Positions 50,370 through 57,838 of a DNA stretch of 64,000 bases are shown in pieces; within the stretch, counting starts at the first letter, position 1; each line of letters starts with the position of its first letter. The notes under the pieces are model-generated. The model ran no database searches. It saw only the letters and a list, made by a program, of their open reading frames with translations, and was not told where the DNA came from. Location: the NCBI RefSeq assembly GCF_024171785.1, contig NZ_JAMTCK010000007.1, forward strand, positions 124,001-188,000, written 5' to 3'. The DNA is from Goodfellowiella coeruleoviolacea. GTDB lineage: Bacteria; Actinomycetota; Actinomycetes; Mycobacteriales; Pseudonocardiaceae. The position numbers and the translations under genes were made by a program.

Positions 50370-51095
50370 TTGACACCGTGTCTGGTGGAGTCCGGGGCGC
50401 AGGTAGTGGTCCGCACCATTGTTGGTGGTGGGGTCAAGCACCTGGTGGAGATCACCGTGGATGTGGACGGTGACGCGGGTGGTGCGACCGCGTCGGTGAC
50501 GGCGACGGAGGGGCATCCGTTCTGGTTGCCGGAGTCGCGTCGCTGGGTGAGCGCGGGTGAGTTGCGGGTGGGCAGCCTGCTGCAGACCTCGGCCGGCACC
50601 TGGGTGCAGGTCGTTCAGGTCGCCAAGCGCACCGCCACCCAACGCGCCCACAACCTCACCGTCAACGCCCTCCACACCTACCATGTCCTCACCGGTGCAA
50701 CGCCAGTACTCGTCCACAACTGTGGCGGGACGGCGACTGTTCGTTGGGACACGGATATGCAGCATGCGACTATCAAAGTAGAGGCCAATGGTATGTCGCT
50801 TGAAACTGAGCAGGTCATCCCTGGATGGGATGGTAGGGGTAATCCGAATGGGCTGCACACGACGGCGGATGGTGCTGAGCCGCTGGGAACTAATGTGATC
50901 GAGCGATCTTTCGATCTTCCTGACGCGGGTGCAGCAATGAGGGCCCAGCAAGCGTCTATCGGGGCGAATCTCGGTATATATGACGGGCTCCACAACAGTT
51001 GTGTCACCTACTGTGTAGGGATTTTACGGGCCGGAGGAGTGGATATACCCCCAGGTGTTCGGGGAGTGGTTGCGCTTAAGAGAACGCTGGGTTAG
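50370..51095 (+). CDS. partial HINT plus toxin tip (cassette 3)
   Basis: Open for 241 codons from a TTG without a ribosome-binding site. It begins inside the HINT domain (ESGAQVVVRTIVGGGVKHLV), runs to VLVHNC and then carries a 118-residue tip: TVRWDTDMQHATIKVEANGM, ETEQVIPGWDGRGNPNGLHT, YDGLHNSCVTYCVGILRAGG. The NSC...YC plus upstream His (GLHT) is reminiscent of papain/NlpC-like peptidase folds, which are used as toxins, but this is a guess from a short motif. The first HINT Cys and the RHS body are missing, so it is probably a silent reserve. Confidence 0.65.
   Translation: MTPCLVESGAQVVVRTIVGGGVKHLVEITVDVDGDAGGATASVTATEGHPFWLPESRRWVSAGELRVGSLLQTSAGTWVQVVQVAKRTATQRAHNLTVNALHTYHVLTGATPVLVHNCGGTATVRWDTDMQHATIKVEANGMSLETEQVIPGWDGRGNPNGLHTTADGAEPLGTNVIERSFDLPDAGAAMRAQQASIGANLGIYDGLHNSCVTYCVGILRAGGVDIPPGVRGVVALKRTLG
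50388..50725 (+). repeat. HINT-coding repeat, 3' two-thirds copy
   Basis: Collinear with 47235-47572 (offset 3153) over 338 bp without gaps; fewer than about 20 differences were counted by eye. Ends at the VLVHNC junction, exactly where the toxin tip begins. Confidence 0.9.
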
Positions 51096-51446
51096 GTGGT
51101 TGCGTTGACTGAGGAGGAACACCACGATGCTGTTCTGGCTGAGATTATTCTGTCGAAAAAGGTTGGAACAGAACATTTTCGACTCGTTGGCGACCTGATC
51201 TCCGCTAGAGCACAACTGAGTATGGGTATCCTGGCCAGAGGTGGCCTCTCGCTTGATGAGCTTGCAGATGCCGCTGAAACGGTAATTGAGTTGGAGGATG
51301 CTTACAAGGAGGCATGGGCGGATGTGGATTCAGTTTCTGGATTCAATAACGTGACTCCGAAGCTTCCAAGGCTCACGGAGACGCTGGAAAATGCGGTTCG
51401 TGGCATACATAAAATCGCCAAGAAATATGGAATCCGCATAGAGTGA
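51096..51446 (+). CDS. immunity protein of cassette 3
   Basis: A 116-residue acidic helical protein (EEEHHDAVLAEIILSKKVGT, LSLDELADAAETVIELEDAY, TLENAVRGIHKIAKKYGIRI). GTG 51096 directly follows the toxin stop codon (51093-51095), so it depends on coupled translation or on read-in from upstream. Unrecognised family; immunity is inferred from position. Confidence 0.6.
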   Translation: MVALTEEEHHDAVLAEIILSKKVGTEHFRLVGDLISARAQLSMGILARGGLSLDELADAAETVIELEDAYKEAWADVDSVSGFNNVTPKLPRLTETLENAVRGIHKIAKKYGIRIE

Positions 51447-51548
51447 AAGCTTTAAGTCTCAGTGACTGTGTAAAGTGGGGATCCGTGTAACTGCGTAACT
51501 GGATCGGTGACTGAACACAGTTGGGAGATTTTCTGTAGGGATCGTGCC

Positions 51549-51581
51549 GAGGCCCCTCCTGAAATCTGCGGGAGGGGCCTC
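51549..51581 (+). terminator. terminator of cassette 3
   Basis: GAGGCCCCTCC and GGAGGGGCCTC, perfect 11-bp stem, 11-nt loop. The next HINT repeat starts 19 bp downstream. Confidence 0.7.
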
Positions 51582-51592
51582 GTGTTGTTGGT

Positions 51593-52465
51593 GTGGTGTG
51601 GGTGGCGAACAGGTGGGTGGATGAGGTTGCCGAGGCGCGGTCCGCGGTCAACAAGGTGGAAGAGATCGCGACGAGGATCGCGCGTGAGGGTGATGCGTGT
51701 CCGAACAGTTTTGTGCCGGGGACGCGGGTGTTGTTGGCGGATGGGTCGAGTAAACCGATCGAGCAGGTCGTTGTTGGTGATGAGGTGTGGGCGTCTGATC
51801 CGCTGACGGGTGAGTCGGGGCCGCAGGCGGTGGTGGGCACCATCGTGGGTGGCGGGGTCAAGCACCTGGTGGAGATCACCGTGGATGTGGATGGCGACGC
51901 GGGTGGTGCGACCGCGTCGGTCACGGCGACGGAGGGGCATCCGTTCTGGTTGCCGGAGTTGCGCCGCTGGGTCACTGCGGACGAGTCGGATTTGTTGATG
52001 CTGACGCGGTTTGGCTGGAACGGTTGGATGAAAATCTTTGGGACCGAGGGAGAGATTGGTATGGACATGGCGAATTTGGGGCTTGTGTTGCTCAGGTCCG
52101 TGGGGGTTCGAACTGCTTCTGCTGGTCAAGTGATTGAAATCAACCGGATTGCCAAGCAAAACGGGTGGGGAGCTTCCTTCCAAGAATCAGAGTTGTTGCT
52201 CAGGCTTGATCCTCGTGACGGTCACGTCCTTGTTCCCCTGAAGGAGGTTGGAGCGTCAAAGGCTGTCCTGAAGGGCTACCGCTGCTACCTCTGGTTCAAA
52301 GAGGCGGCAAGCGCCACGCGCACACTGGTCCTGCTGGATGCTGACGTGTCCGAGTTTGCCAAGCTTGACCGTGTTTCTGGATACATGGCTGACAAGCTCA
52401 TTTTTATGTTGCTTGGGCACGTTCCGTTGGTGTCGATGTCGGAAAGCGCTCCCGGGTTGACGTAG
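51593..52465 (+). CDS. chimera: N-terminal HINT half joined to a non-HINT protein (cassette 4)
   Basis: 290 codons. Residues 3-125 repeat the RHS linker and the first two-thirds of HINT, including the first Cys (CPNSFVPGTRVLLADG) and the HPFWLPE block. HINT homology then stops at RRWVTADES, before the VLVHNC end. The remaining ~160 residues (ANLGLVLLRSVGVRTASAGQ, NRIAKQNGWGASFQESELLL, SEFAKLDRVSGYMADKLIFM) look like a small soluble protein, perhaps an old immunity protein whose own start (ATG 51998 or shortly after) was fused in frame by deletion of a toxin tip. GTG 51593 follows a terminator; no promoter seen. Confidence 0.6.
   Translation: MVWVANRWVDEVAEARSAVNKVEEIATRIAREGDACPNSFVPGTRVLLADGSSKPIEQVVVGDEVWASDPLTGESGPQAVVGTIVGGGVKHLVEITVDVDGDAGGATASVTATEGHPFWLPELRRWVTADESDLLMLTRFGWNGWMKIFGTEGEIGMDMANLGLVLLRSVGVRTASAGQVIEINRIAKQNGWGASFQESELLLRLDPRDGHVLVPLKEVGASKAVLKGYRCYLWFKEAASATRTLVLLDADVSEFAKLDRVSGYMADKLIFMLLGHVPLVSMSESAPGLT
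51600..51990 (+). repeat. HINT-coding repeat, 5' two-thirds copy
   Basis: Collinear with 47023-47413 (offset 4577); roughly a dozen differences in the first 370 bp by eye. Complementary in coverage to the copy at 50388. Confidence 0.9.
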
Positions 52466-52549
52466 TTCAGCCTGGTTTCAGACCTGTTGCGCAGCCACGA
52501 CCAGCAGAAGCAGTGGGTTGTTGGCCTGTCAGCGGGAAACGGAACATGG

Positions 52550-52591
52550 CCGCCGCGACCCGAACCCCGGCAGGGGGCGTGGTCGCGGCGG
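52550..52591. terminator. bidirectional terminator at the right edge of the RHS locus
   Basis: CCGCCGCGACC and GGTCGCGGCGG, perfect 11-bp outer stem, with an inner CCCC/GGGG stem. It lies between convergent cassette 4 and the NmrA-like gene. Confidence 0.7.
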
Positions 52592-52620
52592 TGGACACCA
52601 TGGTCTGTCTGTTGGTCGGC

Positions 52621-53445
52621 CTACTCGAACGCCGCTCGGTGGGTGCTGACCCAGTCGGTGAAGGTGTGCGGTGGTCGGCCGGTGATCGTGGCGACGGCGG
52701 GGGAGATCTCGGCGGGGTGGTTGACGGCGTTGGCGTGGTAGTCGAGCAGGCCGTCGGCCACCAGGGGTGGCACGCCCGCGTCGAGCATGTGCTGTCTGGC
52801 GACCTCCGGCGGTAGTTCCTCGAAGCGCACCGGGCGGCCGAGCACGTCGCCGATCAGCCGGGCCTGGTCGGCCTGGGTCAACGGTTCCGGGCCGGTGAGC
52901 AGGGGTGCGGCGTTGACCAGTGCGTCCGAGTCGTCGCACAGGGCGCGCACGGCCACGGCGGCGATGTCGCGCTCGTCGATGGGCGCGTGGCTGGCCTGGC
53001 CGTACGCCGCGCGTACCACGCCCTCGGCGCGGATCTGGTCGGCCCACTCCAGTGCGTTGGCGGCGAACACGCCGGCGCGCAGCAGTGTCCACTGTAGACC
53101 CGTCGACCGCACCTGTTGTTCCAGGGCCAGGTGGTGGGCGCCGATGGGATTTTCCTCGCACAGCACCGAGGACGAGGACAGCAGCACGACCCGGCGGACC
53201 CCGTGCGCGGCGGCCCGGGTGAGCAGGGTGGCCGGGCCGTGCGGGAGTGCGGCGGGGTTGAGGAACACCGCGCTGACGCCGGCCAGTGGGTAGGTGTCCG
53301 GTTCGGCGCGGACCACGTCCACGCCGGCGGGCAGGCCCGCGGACGCGGGGTCGCGGGTGGTGGCGCGCACGGCGTGGCCGGCGTCGAGCAGGCCCTGGAC
53401 CACGTGTCGGCCTACCGTGCCGGTGGCTCCGGTTACCAGGATCAT
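52621..53445 (-). CDS. NmrA-like NAD(P)H-binding protein
   Basis: A 274-residue atypical SDR. The start ILVTGATGTVGRHVVQGLLD is the NAD(P) loop; VVLLSSSSVLCEENPIGAHH and LQWTLLRAGVFAANALEWAD match NmrA/YwnB-type proteins, which lack the catalytic Tyr-Lys pair in its classic form and often act as redox sensors or quinone reductases. The end HTFTDWVSTHRAAFE is shared with the scrap at 37042. ATG 53445 has GGGAGA upstream; a GTG at 53463 overlapping the cupin stop is an alternative. In either case it forms an operon with the cupin gene. Confidence 0.85.
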   Translation of the reverse strand: MILVTGATGTVGRHVVQGLLDAGHAVRATTRDPASAGLPAGVDVVRAEPDTYPLAGVSAVFLNPAALPHGPATLLTRAAAHGVRRVVLLSSSSVLCEENPIGAHHLALEQQVRSTGLQWTLLRAGVFAANALEWADQIRAEGVVRAAYGQASHAPIDERDIAAVAVRALCDDSDALVNAAPLLTGPEPLTQADQARLIGDVLGRPVRFEELPPEVARQHMLDAGVPPLVADGLLDYHANAVNHPAEISPAVATITGRPPHTFTDWVSTHRAAFE

Positions 53446-53459
53446 CGTCTGGTCTCCCG

Positions 53460-53852
53460 TCACGCCGACGCGCGGGCTTCGAGGCGGGTGCCACGCCGCA
53501 CGCCGATGGACATCAGGTCGCTGGGGGCGTCCAGTTCGAGCCGGTGCCAGCGGCCCCGGGGCACCACGAACGCCTCGCCCGCGCCCAGCCGGGTCTCCTG
53601 CTCAGGCTCGTCGGCGTGGTCGGGGCGCAGGTACACGCGCACGGCGCCGGCCAGCACGGCCACCACCTCCTCGGTGTTCGGGTGCATCTCCCAGTGGTCG
53701 GCGTGCACGTCGGCGTCGGTTTCCACGTGGAAGGCCGCGACCATCCAGTCGTTGGTCTCGTCGCCGGACATCCGGCGCGCTTCGACGTGGACCTGGTTGT
53801 CCCGGCGCAGGCGCAGCGCCGAGGCGAACAGGTCAACGGGAGTGAGGGACAT
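53460..53852 (-). CDS. cupin domain protein
   Basis: A 130-residue single-domain cupin. Motif 1 is HVETDADVHADHWEMHPNTE with an EVVAVLAGAVRVYL strand; motif 2 is GEAFVVPRGRWHRLEL. The metal ligands would be His in HADHW, Glu in NTEEV and His in RWHRL. Function unknown; such proteins bind or isomerise small molecules. Co-transcribed with the NmrA-like gene and divergent from a TetR regulator across a palindromic operator. Confidence 0.82.
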   Translation of the reverse strand: MSLTPVDLFASALRLRRDNQVHVEARRMSGDETNDWMVAAFHVETDADVHADHWEMHPNTEEVVAVLAGAVRVYLRPDHADEPEQETRLGAGEAFVVPRGRWHRLELDAPSDLMSIGVRRGTRLEARASA

Positions 53853-53874
53853 GGGTGACTCCTGTCGGCGAGGG

Positions 53875-53894
53875 TTTCTATACGCGTATAAAAA
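53875..53894. promoter_or_regulatory. TetR-type operator
   Basis: TTTCTATACGCGTATAAAAA contains the perfect 12-bp palindrome TATACGCGTATA (53879-53890), extended by TTT/AAA with one mismatch. It lies 22 bp upstream of the cupin start, in the space shared with the divergent tetR gene. Confidence 0.7.
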
Positions 53895-53965
53895 CTTAGC
53901 CCGTGCGGTGTCCCGTGTCGATCCCGGGTGGTCGGTCGGGCCGGCGGCGGGTGGCCGATGATGGG

Positions 53966-54631
53966 GTGGTGCCACCCCCACCCCAGCGCCGCGCCACCGG
54001 CCGCCCGCCGCGGATCTCCCGCGCCGACATCGTGGCGGCGGCGCACCGGATCGTCGACGCCGAGGGCGTGGCGCGGCTGACCATGCGCCGGCTGGCCGCG
54101 GAGGTCGGCAGCACGCCCATGGCGCTCTACCACCACGTGCGCGACCGCGACGAGCTGCTGGTGCTGCTGCTGGAGGACTACGCGCGCCGGATTCCCCGGC
54201 CGGAACTGCCCGAGCAGCCCCGCGAGCGGATCGTGGCCGCCGCGCTGGTGCTGCACGACGTGCTCGCCGAGCGGCCGTGGCTGGTGACCGCGCTGGCCAC
54301 CGACGACCTGATGGGCGCGACCGCGCTGTGGATCGTGGAGGTCATGGTGGACGCCGCCATGGCGGCCGGGCTCAGCGCGGAGCGGGCCGTGCACGCCTAC
54401 CGGGCCATCTGGTACTACACGGTCGGCGAGATCACCGTGCGCTCGGCCGCCGGCCGGCAGCGGGCCAGCCGCGACCGACCGTCCTATCGGGACGAGGTGT
54501 TCGCCTCGCTCGACCCGGCGGAGCTGCCCCGGTTGGCCGCGCTCGCCGACCGGTGGACCGCACTGACCACAGTGGACACCTACGCGGCCGGCCTGCGCGC
54601 CCTGGTGGACGGGCTGCTGCCGGGGAGCTGA
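53966..54631 (+). CDS. TetR/AcrR family regulator
   Basis: About 221 residues. The DNA-binding domain is ISRADIVAAAHRIVDAEGVA, RLTMRRLAAEVGSTPMALYH, HVRDRDELLVLLLEDYARRI: a standard TetR helix-turn-helix with the LYHHVRD recognition end. The rest is the helical ligand domain (TetR_C-like, WYYTVGEITVRSAAGRQRAS). It likely represses the divergent cupin/NmrA operon through the palindrome at 53879. The start is uncertain: GTG at 53966 or 53969; neither has a good ribosome-binding site. Confidence 0.85.
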   Translation: MVPPPPQRRATGRPPRISRADIVAAAHRIVDAEGVARLTMRRLAAEVGSTPMALYHHVRDRDELLVLLLEDYARRIPRPELPEQPRERIVAAALVLHDVLAERPWLVTALATDDLMGATALWIVEVMVDAAMAAGLSAERAVHAYRAIWYYTVGEITVRSAAGRQRASRDRPSYRDEVFASLDPAELPRLAALADRWTALTTVDTYAAGLRALVDGLLPGS

Positions 54632-54643
54632 GCCGGACGGCGC

Positions 54644-55732
54644 TCAGGCGGCCCGCGGCGGCGCGCCGGCCAACAGCTCCCGGATCTCGCGCACCGCCAC
54701 CCGGCCGGCCCGGTTCGCGCCGATCGTGCTGGCCGACGGGCCGTAGCCGACCAGGTGCAGCCGGGGCTCGGCCACCGCGCGGGTGCCGTCCACCCGGATG
54801 CCGCCGCCCGGCTCGCGCAGGCCCAGCGGGGCCAGGTGCGCCAGGGCCGGCCGGAACCCGGTCGCCCACAGGATCGCGTCCGCCCGGATCCGCCGGCCGT
54901 CCGCCCAGGCCACGCCGGTCGGGGTGATCCGGTCGAACATGGGCAGCCGGCGCGCCACGGCCGCGCGCACCTGCGGGGTGAGGGGCAGGCCGGTGGCGCT
55001 GACCACGCTGCCCGGCGGCAGCCCGGCCCGCACCCGCTGGTCCACCACGGCGACCGCGGCGCGGCCCTCCTCCGGGGTGAACCGCTCCCGCAGCCGGGGT
55101 GGCCGCCTGGTGACCCAGGTCGTGGTCGCCACCTCGGCGATCTCGCTGAGCAGCTGCACGGCCGAGCTGCCGCCGCCGACCACGACCACGTGCTGGCCGG
55201 CGAACTCGGCGTTGCCCCGGTAGTCGGCGGTGTGCAGCTGCCGCCCGGTGAACTCGGCCTGGCCGGGGTAGCGCGGCCAGAACGGCTGGTCCCAGGTGCC
55301 GGTGGCGTTGATCACCGCGCGGGCCGCCCAGGTGCCCGCCGAGGTCTGCACCAGCAGTCGGTCGGCCGGGTCGCGCCGCACCGCGCGCACCCGCACCGGC
55401 CGGCGCACCGGCAGGTGGAAGTGCTGTTCGTAGGCGGCGAAGTAGGCCGGCACCGCCTCGGCGGCCGGGGTGTCCGGGTCGACCGGGTCCATGGCCAGGC
55501 CGGGCAGCGCGTGCACGCCGTGCACGGTGCGCATCCGCAGTGACGGCCACCGGTGCCGCCACGCCCCGCCCGGCCCGTCCTCGTGGTCGAGCACCAGGTA
55601 GCCGGTGTGCGGGGCGAAGCCGGCCCGGCCCAGGAAGTGGGCGCTGGACAGGCCGGCCTGGCCAGCGCCGATCACCACCACGTCGATGTCCACGCCCGCG
55701 CCAGTCGTGCCCACCTCAGCCGCGTCAGTCAC
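54644..55732 (-). CDS. FAD-dependent oxidoreductase, flavin monooxygenase-like
   Basis: About 362 residues. Two Rossmann loops are visible: VVVIGAGQAGLSSAHFLGRA for FAD and HVVVVGGGSSAVQLLSEIAE for NADPH, with an ATGTWDQPFWPRYPG segment and the ATGFRPAL motif typical of class B flavin monooxygenases and relatives. GGAWRHRWPSLRMRTVHG follows the FAD loop. Substrate unknown; many such proteins oxygenate or reduce small lipophilic molecules. The start is not certain: GTG 55732 (TDAAEVG) or 55759. It follows the epoxide hydrolase-like gene on the same strand, 57 bp or less apart. Confidence 0.85.
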   Translation of the reverse strand: MTDAAEVGTTGAGVDIDVVVIGAGQAGLSSAHFLGRAGFAPHTGYLVLDHEDGPGGAWRHRWPSLRMRTVHGVHALPGLAMDPVDPDTPAAEAVPAYFAAYEQHFHLPVRRPVRVRAVRRDPADRLLVQTSAGTWAARAVINATGTWDQPFWPRYPGQAEFTGRQLHTADYRGNAEFAGQHVVVVGGGSSAVQLLSEIAEVATTTWVTRRPPRLRERFTPEEGRAAVAVVDQRVRAGLPPGSVVSATGLPLTPQVRAAVARRLPMFDRITPTGVAWADGRRIRADAILWATGFRPALAHLAPLGLREPGGGIRVDGTRAVAEPRLHLVGYGPSASTIGANRAGRVAVREIRELLAGAPPRAA

Positions 55733-55789
55733 GCCCGGTACAACCACGCCGGCGCGCACCGGCTTCCCCGGCGGACCGCGTGCCGCGCC

Positions 55790-56884
55790 TCACACCGAGC
55801 GGAGGAAGCCCAGCAGCGCCTCGGTGACCTCGGTTGGCCGCTCCTGCTGGGTCCAGTGCCCGGCGCCGGGCAGCAGCACGGCCCGCCGCAGGTTGGGCAC
55901 GGACGCCGTGGGGCCGGCCAACAGCTGCTGGGCCTGGGGCGAGGACGCGATCCCGTCCCGGTCGCCGACCACGTACAGCGCGGGCGGCCGGACCGGGCTG
56001 TCCCGCCACGGGGCGGTCAGCAGCCAGTTGCGGTCGAAGTTGCGGTACCAGTTCAGGCCGCCGGTGAAGCCGGAGTGGCGGAACTGCGCGGTGTAGGTGT
56101 CGACGTCGTGCTGGGTGTACCAGGCCGGCAGCGCGGTCGGCTCGGCCAGCACGTCGAGGATGCGCCCGCTGGACGGGATCATCGCGTTCCAGCCGGGGCC
56201 GTCGCCGGAGCCGGTGTAGAGCATCCGGCGGAACAGGGTGCGCGGGTCGCTCGCGAGGTCCACATCGGACAGACCGGGTCGCTGGAAGTAGACGATGTAG
56301 AAGTGGTCGCCGTAGGTGGCGCGCAGCGACTCGACCGGCAGCAGCGAGCCCGCCGGTTCCGCCCAGCGGTGCGGGACGCTGAGCGCGGCCACCGCGCGCA
56401 CCCGCTCGGGGCGCAGCAGCGCGGTGTGCCAGGCGACGATGGCGCCCCAGTCGTGGCCCACCACGTACGCCTGTCGCTCGCCCAGCACGTCGATGAGCCC
56501 GGTGATGTCGTCGACCAGGTGCTCGATGTCGTAGTCGGTGACCGCACCCGGCCGGTCGGTCCAGCCGTAGCCGCGCTGGTCGGGCACGACCACCCGGAAT
56601 CCGGCCCGTGCCAGCGCCGGGATCTGGTGCCGCCACGAGTACCAGGTCTCCGGCCACCCGTGCAGCAGCAGCACCAGCGGGCCGGTCCCGGCCTCGACAA
56701 CGTGCACGCGGATGTTGTTCACCCGGAGGAACCGGTGGCGGGCTGGGGCAGCGGCCGCCGGGCTGGCGGCGCTCGCGGTGGGACTGGCCGTGGTGGCGCC
56801 GGCGGCGAGCAGGGCGCCCAGGCTCACGCCGCCCAGCCCGCGCAGGAAACCGCGGCGGGCCAGGCCGGGGCGTGGTGAATCCAT
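55790..56884 (-). CDS. Tat-exported epoxide hydrolase-like alpha/beta hydrolase
   Basis: A 364-residue hydrolase with a twin-arginine signal: LARRGFLRGLGG at 9-20, then SLGALLAAGATTA. HGWPETWYSW (75-84) holds the HGxP oxyanion motif, GHDWGA (143-148) carries the nucleophile Asp145, and VVGDRDGIAS plus GAGHWTQQERP hold the acid and His. Lid Tyr candidates lie in WYTQHDVD and NWYRNFDRNW. This is the epoxide-hydrolase signature. Tat export means it folds in the cytoplasm and acts outside. Probably co-transcribed with the FAD oxidoreductase, and possibly controlled by the divergent TetR gene. Confidence 0.88.
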   Translation of the reverse strand: MDSPRPGLARRGFLRGLGGVSLGALLAAGATTASPTASAASPAAAAPARHRFLRVNNIRVHVVEAGTGPLVLLLHGWPETWYSWRHQIPALARAGFRVVVPDQRGYGWTDRPGAVTDYDIEHLVDDITGLIDVLGERQAYVVGHDWGAIVAWHTALLRPERVRAVAALSVPHRWAEPAGSLLPVESLRATYGDHFYIVYFQRPGLSDVDLASDPRTLFRRMLYTGSGDGPGWNAMIPSSGRILDVLAEPTALPAWYTQHDVDTYTAQFRHSGFTGGLNWYRNFDRNWLLTAPWRDSPVRPPALYVVGDRDGIASSPQAQQLLAGPTASVPNLRRAVLLPGAGHWTQQERPTEVTEALLGFLRSV

Positions 56885-56997
56885 GCCAACTCCAGGGATG
56901 TGTGGGGAGAGCGGCTTGAGCTGCACCGCGTTTGGGAACTATACGGCGTGAAGTTACGACACGGGGGACGGTACTGCAACGCTGTAAAGTGTCCGGG

Positions 56998-57723
56998 GTG
57001 GGAGACCAGCAGCTGAGCCGCCGGGCCCGCCTGCGGGCGGAGACCTCGGCCGAGATCAAGGCCATCGCGCTCAAACTCATGGCCACGGGTGGGCCGGACG
57101 CGATCTCGCTGCGGGCCATCGCCCGGGAGATGGGCATGACGGCCAACGCCATCTACGGCTACTACGCCACCCGCGACGAGCTGGTCACCGTGCTGATCTC
57201 CGACGTGTACACCGACCTGGTCAGCGCGGTGGAGGCGGCCCGCGACGCGCTGCCCGACAGCGACGCGGCCGGCCGGCTGCTGGCCTGGGCGCAGACCTTC
57301 CGGGAGTGGTCGCTGGCCAACCCCGAGGGCTTCCGGCTCATCTACGGCGACGCCGTGCCCGGCTACCAGCCGCCCCCGGGCGGACCGGCGGCCGACGCCG
57401 CGCACCGGGCCTGCGCCGGGCTCACCGGCCTGGTCGCCGCGGCCTGGCCGAGGGCGAGGACCCGCCAGCCGCACGACGGCTACGCGTGGCACGACTTCGA
57501 TCCCGGCCTGGTCAGCCTGGTCCGCGCGGAGTTCCCGGACCTGCCGCCCGCCGCGGTCGCGCTGGCGCTGCGCGTCTGGGGCCGGCTGCACGGGCTGGTG
57601 TCCCTGGAGATCTACGGCCACCTGCGCGGTCAGTACCACGACCCGGCCAGGCTCTACCGGGTCGAGGTGCTCGACCTGATCCACTCGCTGGGCCTCACCC
57701 CACCGGAGGCCGCCCGCGCCTGA
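56998..57723 (+). CDS. TetR family regulator with WHG-type domain
   Basis: A 241-residue regulator. The helix-turn-helix is AEIKAIALKLMATGGPDAIS, LRAIAREMGMTANAIYGYYA, TRDELVTVLI. The C-terminal part, WSLANPEGFRLIYGDAVPGY and LRVWGRLHGLVSLEIYGHL, carries the WxxLHGLVSLE motif of the TetR_C_33/WHG group. Such regulators commonly control the adjacent hydrolase or oxidoreductase. It is divergent from the epoxide hydrolase-like gene, 113 bp apart. GTG 56998 chosen; the upstream extension is not protein-like. Confidence 0.87.
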   Translation: MGDQQLSRRARLRAETSAEIKAIALKLMATGGPDAISLRAIAREMGMTANAIYGYYATRDELVTVLISDVYTDLVSAVEAARDALPDSDAAGRLLAWAQTFREWSLANPEGFRLIYGDAVPGYQPPPGGPAADAAHRACAGLTGLVAAAWPRARTRQPHDGYAWHDFDPGLVSLVRAEFPDLPPAAVALALRVWGRLHGLVSLEIYGHLRGQYHDPARLYRVEVLDLIHSLGLTPPEAARA

Positions 57724-57838
57724 CCGCCCGGCACGGCGGCCGGGGTGAACCCGGGCCCGCCCCGCTGACCGGGTGCGGGTCCGGCGACCGCCGTATCGTG
57801 ACCGGCCGAGCCCCCAGTCAGCCTCCGCGGAGCGCCCC

